This document shows positions 5,676 to 6,927 of a DNA stretch of 6,927 nucleotides, piece after piece. The notes under the pieces were generated by a model, which ran no database searches, was not told where the DNA came from, and saw only the letters and a list, made by a program, of their open reading frames with translations. Each line of letters begins with the position of its first letter. The stretch's first letter is position 1. Both the position numbers and the translations under genes were made by a program. Source of the DNA: JBOFDK01 sp051656485 (GTDB lineage Bacteria > Bacillota > Clostridia > Lachnospirales > Cellulosilyticaceae); assembly GCA_051656485.1 (NCBI GenBank), contig JBOGBZ010000144.1, forward strand, positions 1 through 6,927. Direction: 5' to 3'.

Positions 5676-6264
5676 CTGTATCTAAAATATAATAACCATA
5701 GCCATTAATAATACACGTAGTATTCGCTTGAAGTATTCGCTGCGACTTATTGCTATAATTAAGGTGCTGATGGCCGTGTAAATGATAAGCTGGGGAAAGC
5801 TTTTCGTAGAAATCATAAAAACATGCAAAGCCTTTGTGCACCCAATCATCACCATCTCCAAGATCAAGCGTAGGTGCATGAGTAACTAAAATATCAAGAC
5901 CGCCTTTTTTTGAGCAAGCTTTAATGAGTTTTTTTGTTCGGCGTTTCATTGTAGCTTCTGAATACTGAAAAGGCCCTCCGGTATATTCAATGCAACCCCC
6001 TAAGCCAGCGATCGTTAAGCCGTTATAGGTAACGACTGTATCGTCTATGCAAATACATCCTTCTGGTGGGTGGTGGCGATAGTTTGTATCGTGATTACCA
6101 TGAACGTAATAAAGTGGCTTAGGAATCATTGTTACAAGGAAAGAAAGATAGGAGGCTTTTAAATCGCCGCAAGAGATAATTAAATCAATATCTTTAAACT
6201 TGGCTTTATCAAAATGATCCCATATGTAGGAGCTCTCATGGTCGGATATAATTAAAATTTTCAT
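5659..6264 (-). CDS. Calcineurin-like metallophosphoesterase
   Basis: The 201-residue cytoplasmic enzyme carries the metal-binding motifs of the calcineurin-like phosphoesterase superfamily in order: SDHES (7-11, Asp8), CGD (32-34, Asp34), GNHD (56-59), THAP (128-131, His129) and GHQH (164-167). It is expected to hydrolyse phosphomono- or diesters with two metal ions; the substrate cannot be told. In motif I, which is normally DxH, the third position is Glu10, so one metal ligand seems exchanged. The length fits the compact YfcE/MJ0936-like class, without extra domains. The start is supported by AAAGGA on the minus strand (6274-6279), 9 bases upstream. It is transcribed alone, towards the BMP operon and away from the rRNA genes, and its stop lies in the shared terminator hairpin. 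Confidence 0.92.
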   Translation of the reverse strand: MKILIISDHESSYIWDHFDKAKFKDIDLIISCGDLKASYLSFLVTMIPKPLYYVHGNHDTNYRHHPPEGCICIDDTVVTYNGLTIAGLGGCIEYTGGPFQYSEATMKRRTKKLIKACSKKGGLDILVTHAPTLDLGDGDDWVHKGFACFYDFYEKLSPAYHLHGHQHLNYSNKSQRILQANTTCIINGYGYYILDTEKADS

Positions 6265-6300
6265 ATGTGCGCATCCTTTGTCTATATAAATGTAGCTTAT

Positions 6301-6329
6301 ATTATACTATAAGCAGACATAATTTTAAA
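6301..6329 (-). promoter_or_regulatory. Putative promoter of the metallophosphoesterase gene
   Basis: Read on the minus strand, TTTAAA (6324-6329), a 17-base spacer and a perfect TATAAT (6301-6306) lie about 37 bases upstream of the start codon. The -35 is only moderate (four of six consensus bases). Confidence 0.6.
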
Positions 6330-6381
6330 TATATTTGTTAAAGAATAATATAGTAAAAAAGAAAAAATATAGAAAACACAG

Positions 6382-6410
6382 TTGACAAGTAGACATTCTC
6401 TTGATAATAT
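6382..6410 (+). promoter_or_regulatory. rRNA operon promoter P1
   Basis: A perfect TTGACA (6382-6387), 17 bases and TAATAT (6405-6410; GATAAT overlaps it) lie about 118 bases before the mature 16S end. It is the only full-consensus -35 noted here, as expected for a strong rRNA promoter. The preceding bases, 6330-6375, are very A/T-rich and could act as an UP element. Confidence 0.75.
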
Positions 6411-6434
6411 AAACAAGTGCTTACGGCACACTAA

Positions 6435-6464
6435 TTGAATATTGAATATAATAGAAACTATATA
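6435..6464 (+). promoter_or_regulatory. Possible second rRNA promoter P2
   Basis: TTGAAT (6435-6440), 18 bases and TATATA (6459-6464) give a plausible second promoter about 25 bases downstream of P1. A TATAAT at 6447-6452 lacks a good -35. Tandem promoters are common for rRNA operons in Firmicutes, but this one is less certain. Confidence 0.4.
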
Positions 6465-6527
6465 CCTAAATGCCAGTCAATTAATTTAATTTATAGCCAT
6501 ATCAAATGATGTTAAAATCATAGTATT

Positions 6528-6927
<400 letters not shown>

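Noticed and set aside
5682..5879. Second minus-strand frame inside the phosphoesterase
   Set aside because: It is an out-of-frame shadow of a gene with intact catalytic motifs.
6506..6521. ATGAT-N6-ATCAT hairpin in the rRNA leader
   Set aside because: A five-base A/T-rich stem is expected by chance in such sequence; no antitermination box was recognised beside it.

Overview
The window looks like chromosomal DNA from a low-GC Gram-positive anaerobe of the class Clostridia. The reasons are AT-rich intergenic DNA, purine-rich Shine-Dalgarno sequences, TTGAAA/TATAAT-type promoters, strong hairpin terminators, and the first ~400 bases of a 16S rRNA gene. By eye the 16S variable regions recall cluster XIVb Lachnospirales (a Cellulosilyticum-like organism), but that placement is from memory and was not tested.

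Layout, left to right: (1) the last 17 codons of an unidentified upstream gene; (2) a formate/nitrite-family channel on its own, with a clear sigma-A promoter and a perfectly palindromic terminator; (3) a two-gene unit of a catalytically complete tyrosine recombinase followed by an 80-residue cysteine-rich protein, ended by a terminator; (4) a secreted DUF4163/DUF3298-type protein with its own terminator; (5) a two-gene operon on a consensus promoter: a small single-pass membrane protein with a GxW beta-rich domain, then a 654-residue protein joining a ParB-like N-terminal domain to a BMP/PnrA-type ligand-binding domain and lacking any signal peptide; (6) a convergent metallophosphoesterase on the minus strand, sharing a bidirectional terminator with the operon; (7) a ~260-base divergent regulatory region with the phosphoesterase promoter on one strand and rRNA promoters on the other; (8) the 5' end of 16S rRNA, cut by the window edge.

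The genes do not form one pathway. They read as a series of short, separately terminated units next to an rRNA operon. The most unusual element is the apparently cytoplasmic ParB-like/BMP fusion. Its BMP half matches the purine-binding type of the family, and its linkage to a membrane-anchored small protein suggests a sensing or regulatory role rather than classical ABC import. The recombinase unit is the only hint of mobility; no att site, tRNA or other element genes are visible.
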